NCBI RefSeq assembly: GCF_000024945.1
Contig: NC_013520.1
Span: forward strand, 1,885,001 to 1,949,000
Direction of reading: 5' to 3'
Source: Veillonella parvula DSM 2008
Lineage (GTDB): Bacteria > Bacillota > Negativicutes > Veillonellales > Veillonellaceae
DNA: 64,000 nucleotides
Of this stretch, positions 63,427 to 64,000 are shown piece after piece. The position numbers and the translations under genes are program-made. The notes beneath the pieces were generated by a model. That model did not search any database. It saw only the letters and a list, made by a program, of their open reading frames with translations, and was not told where the DNA came from. The first letter of the stretch is position 1. Each line of letters opens with the position of its first letter.

Positions 63427-64000
63427 CTTCGCCCCACCCCTTTCAATAGATACAAGAAGAATGGAGCACCCAAAAAGCTCATCAGTACGCCTACAGGGAT
63501 TTCACCAGGCGCAATCATCATGCGCGCCAAAGTATCGGCATAAACAATTAATATGCCACCAAAAACCATGGACGTAGGAATCAAATAACGATAATCCACA
63601 CCTACAATGAGACGCGCCACATGAGGCACGATAAGGCCTACAAAGCCCAACATTCCCGACACACTCACCGCTGATGCGGCTAATAAAGAAGCTAATACGA
63701 GTAAGGACAATCGACATCTTTCAACATGCACACCTAAAGTGCGCGCCGTATCATCGCCTAAACTAAGCAATGTAAGCCATCTGATAGATATCATAGATCC
63801 AATAATTCCTATAGCCGTATAAGGCCAGATCATCATCACATCGTCCCAGCTGCGCCCTACAAAACCACCTGCCATCCAGCTCACCGTTCCTTGAACACGA
63901 TCCGGATAAAACACAGACAGAATCGTATTAAATCCGCCGAAAAAAGCAGCTACTGCCACACCGGCCAAGATAAGGCGCAACGGATTGAGCCCACCTTGCC
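63423..64000 (-). CDS. FecCD-family ABC permease, partial
   Basis: The frame continues through the window edge, so only the C-terminal 192 residues are seen; no start codon is present. It shows the FecCD pattern GGLNPLRLILAGVAVAAFFGG, GMLGFVGLIVPHVARLIVG and FLGAPFFLYLL. It pairs with the ATPase downstream in one operon. The binding protein is presumably beyond the window. Confidence 0.9.
   Translation of the reverse strand, partial: QGGLNPLRLILAGVAVAAFFGGFNTILSVFYPDRVQGTVSWMAGGFVGRSWDDVMMIWPYTAIGIIGSMISIRWLTLLSLGDDTARTLGVHVERCRLSLLVLASLLAASAVSVSGMLGFVGLIVPHVARLIVGVDYRYLIPTSMVFGGILIVYADTLARMMIAPGEIPVGVLMSFLGAPFFLYLLKGVGRR

Overview
The window reads as a chromosome segment of a Veillonella species or a close relative (Negativicutes, the diderm Firmicutes). 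The evidence is the gene content. There is a lactate-oxidation operon (lutABC) with a class II fumarase, which fits growth on lactate through fumarate and succinate. Exported proteins carry SLH domains. A YadA-type trimeric autotransporter carries an SLH domain after its membrane anchor. These sit beside low-GC Firmicute gene orders (yybS-gdpP-rplI-dnaB, addB-addA, dinB-yolD). The species cannot be named from this sequence. No phage, insertion sequence, rRNA operon or CRISPR array was seen.

Layout. 0-6.4 kb: nitrite/sulfite reductase, cystine-type symporter and lutABC, all on the minus strand. 6.9-10.3 kb: two tandem paralogous SLH proteins (plus). 10.3-13.3 kb: OPT peptide transporter and a DUF3298-like exported protein. 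13.8-15.2 kb: fumC. 15.2-18.3 kb: metallophosphoesterase, mutY and an MTH1-like Nudix gene (oxidised-guanine defence). 18.4-20.3 kb: a small plus-strand operon. 20.5-23.1 kb: the trimeric autotransporter. 23.4-27.6 kb: molybdopterin-binding protein, crcB, two regulators and a lipid kinase. 27.6-35 kb: addAB. 35.4-38.5 kb: exported protein, SGNH hydrolase and MFS transporter. 38.6 kb: tRNA-Ser(UGA). 38.8-44.2 kb: CorA-like protein, metal P-type ATPase and a fused osmolyte ABC permease/binding protein. 44.3-46.1 kb: yolD and dinB behind a LexA-like operator. 46.2 kb: an orphan gene. 47.3-52.2 kb: dnaB, rplI, gdpP, yybS-like. 52.4-54.5 kb: RNase J with a long basic N-terminal extension. 54.9-59.7 kb: a visibly GC-richer stretch with a DUF805 protein, a uracil-DNA glycosylase-like protein and an SsuABC/TauABC-type transporter. 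60.1-62.4 kb: glycosyltransferase 39 and DedA. 62.6-64 kb: a FecCDE-type metal-chelate ABC transporter, cut by the window edge.

The most unusual signal is non-coding. Two elements, at 13-117 (after the reductase gene) and 47107-47289 (after dnaB), share three conserved blocks at identical spacing. In both, the 31-nt loop is closed by a perfect 21-bp stem. The two stems have different sequences, so pairing is conserved while sequence is not. Both read as terminator-like 3'-UTR structures on the minus strand. Two other nested hairpins (20353-20445 and 57071-57176) resemble them in form but not in sequence. Other repeat structures include a degenerate 9-bp minisatellite at the end of the molybdopterin gene, a GCATCA hexanucleotide repeat after gntR, and short tandem duplications at gene 3' ends.
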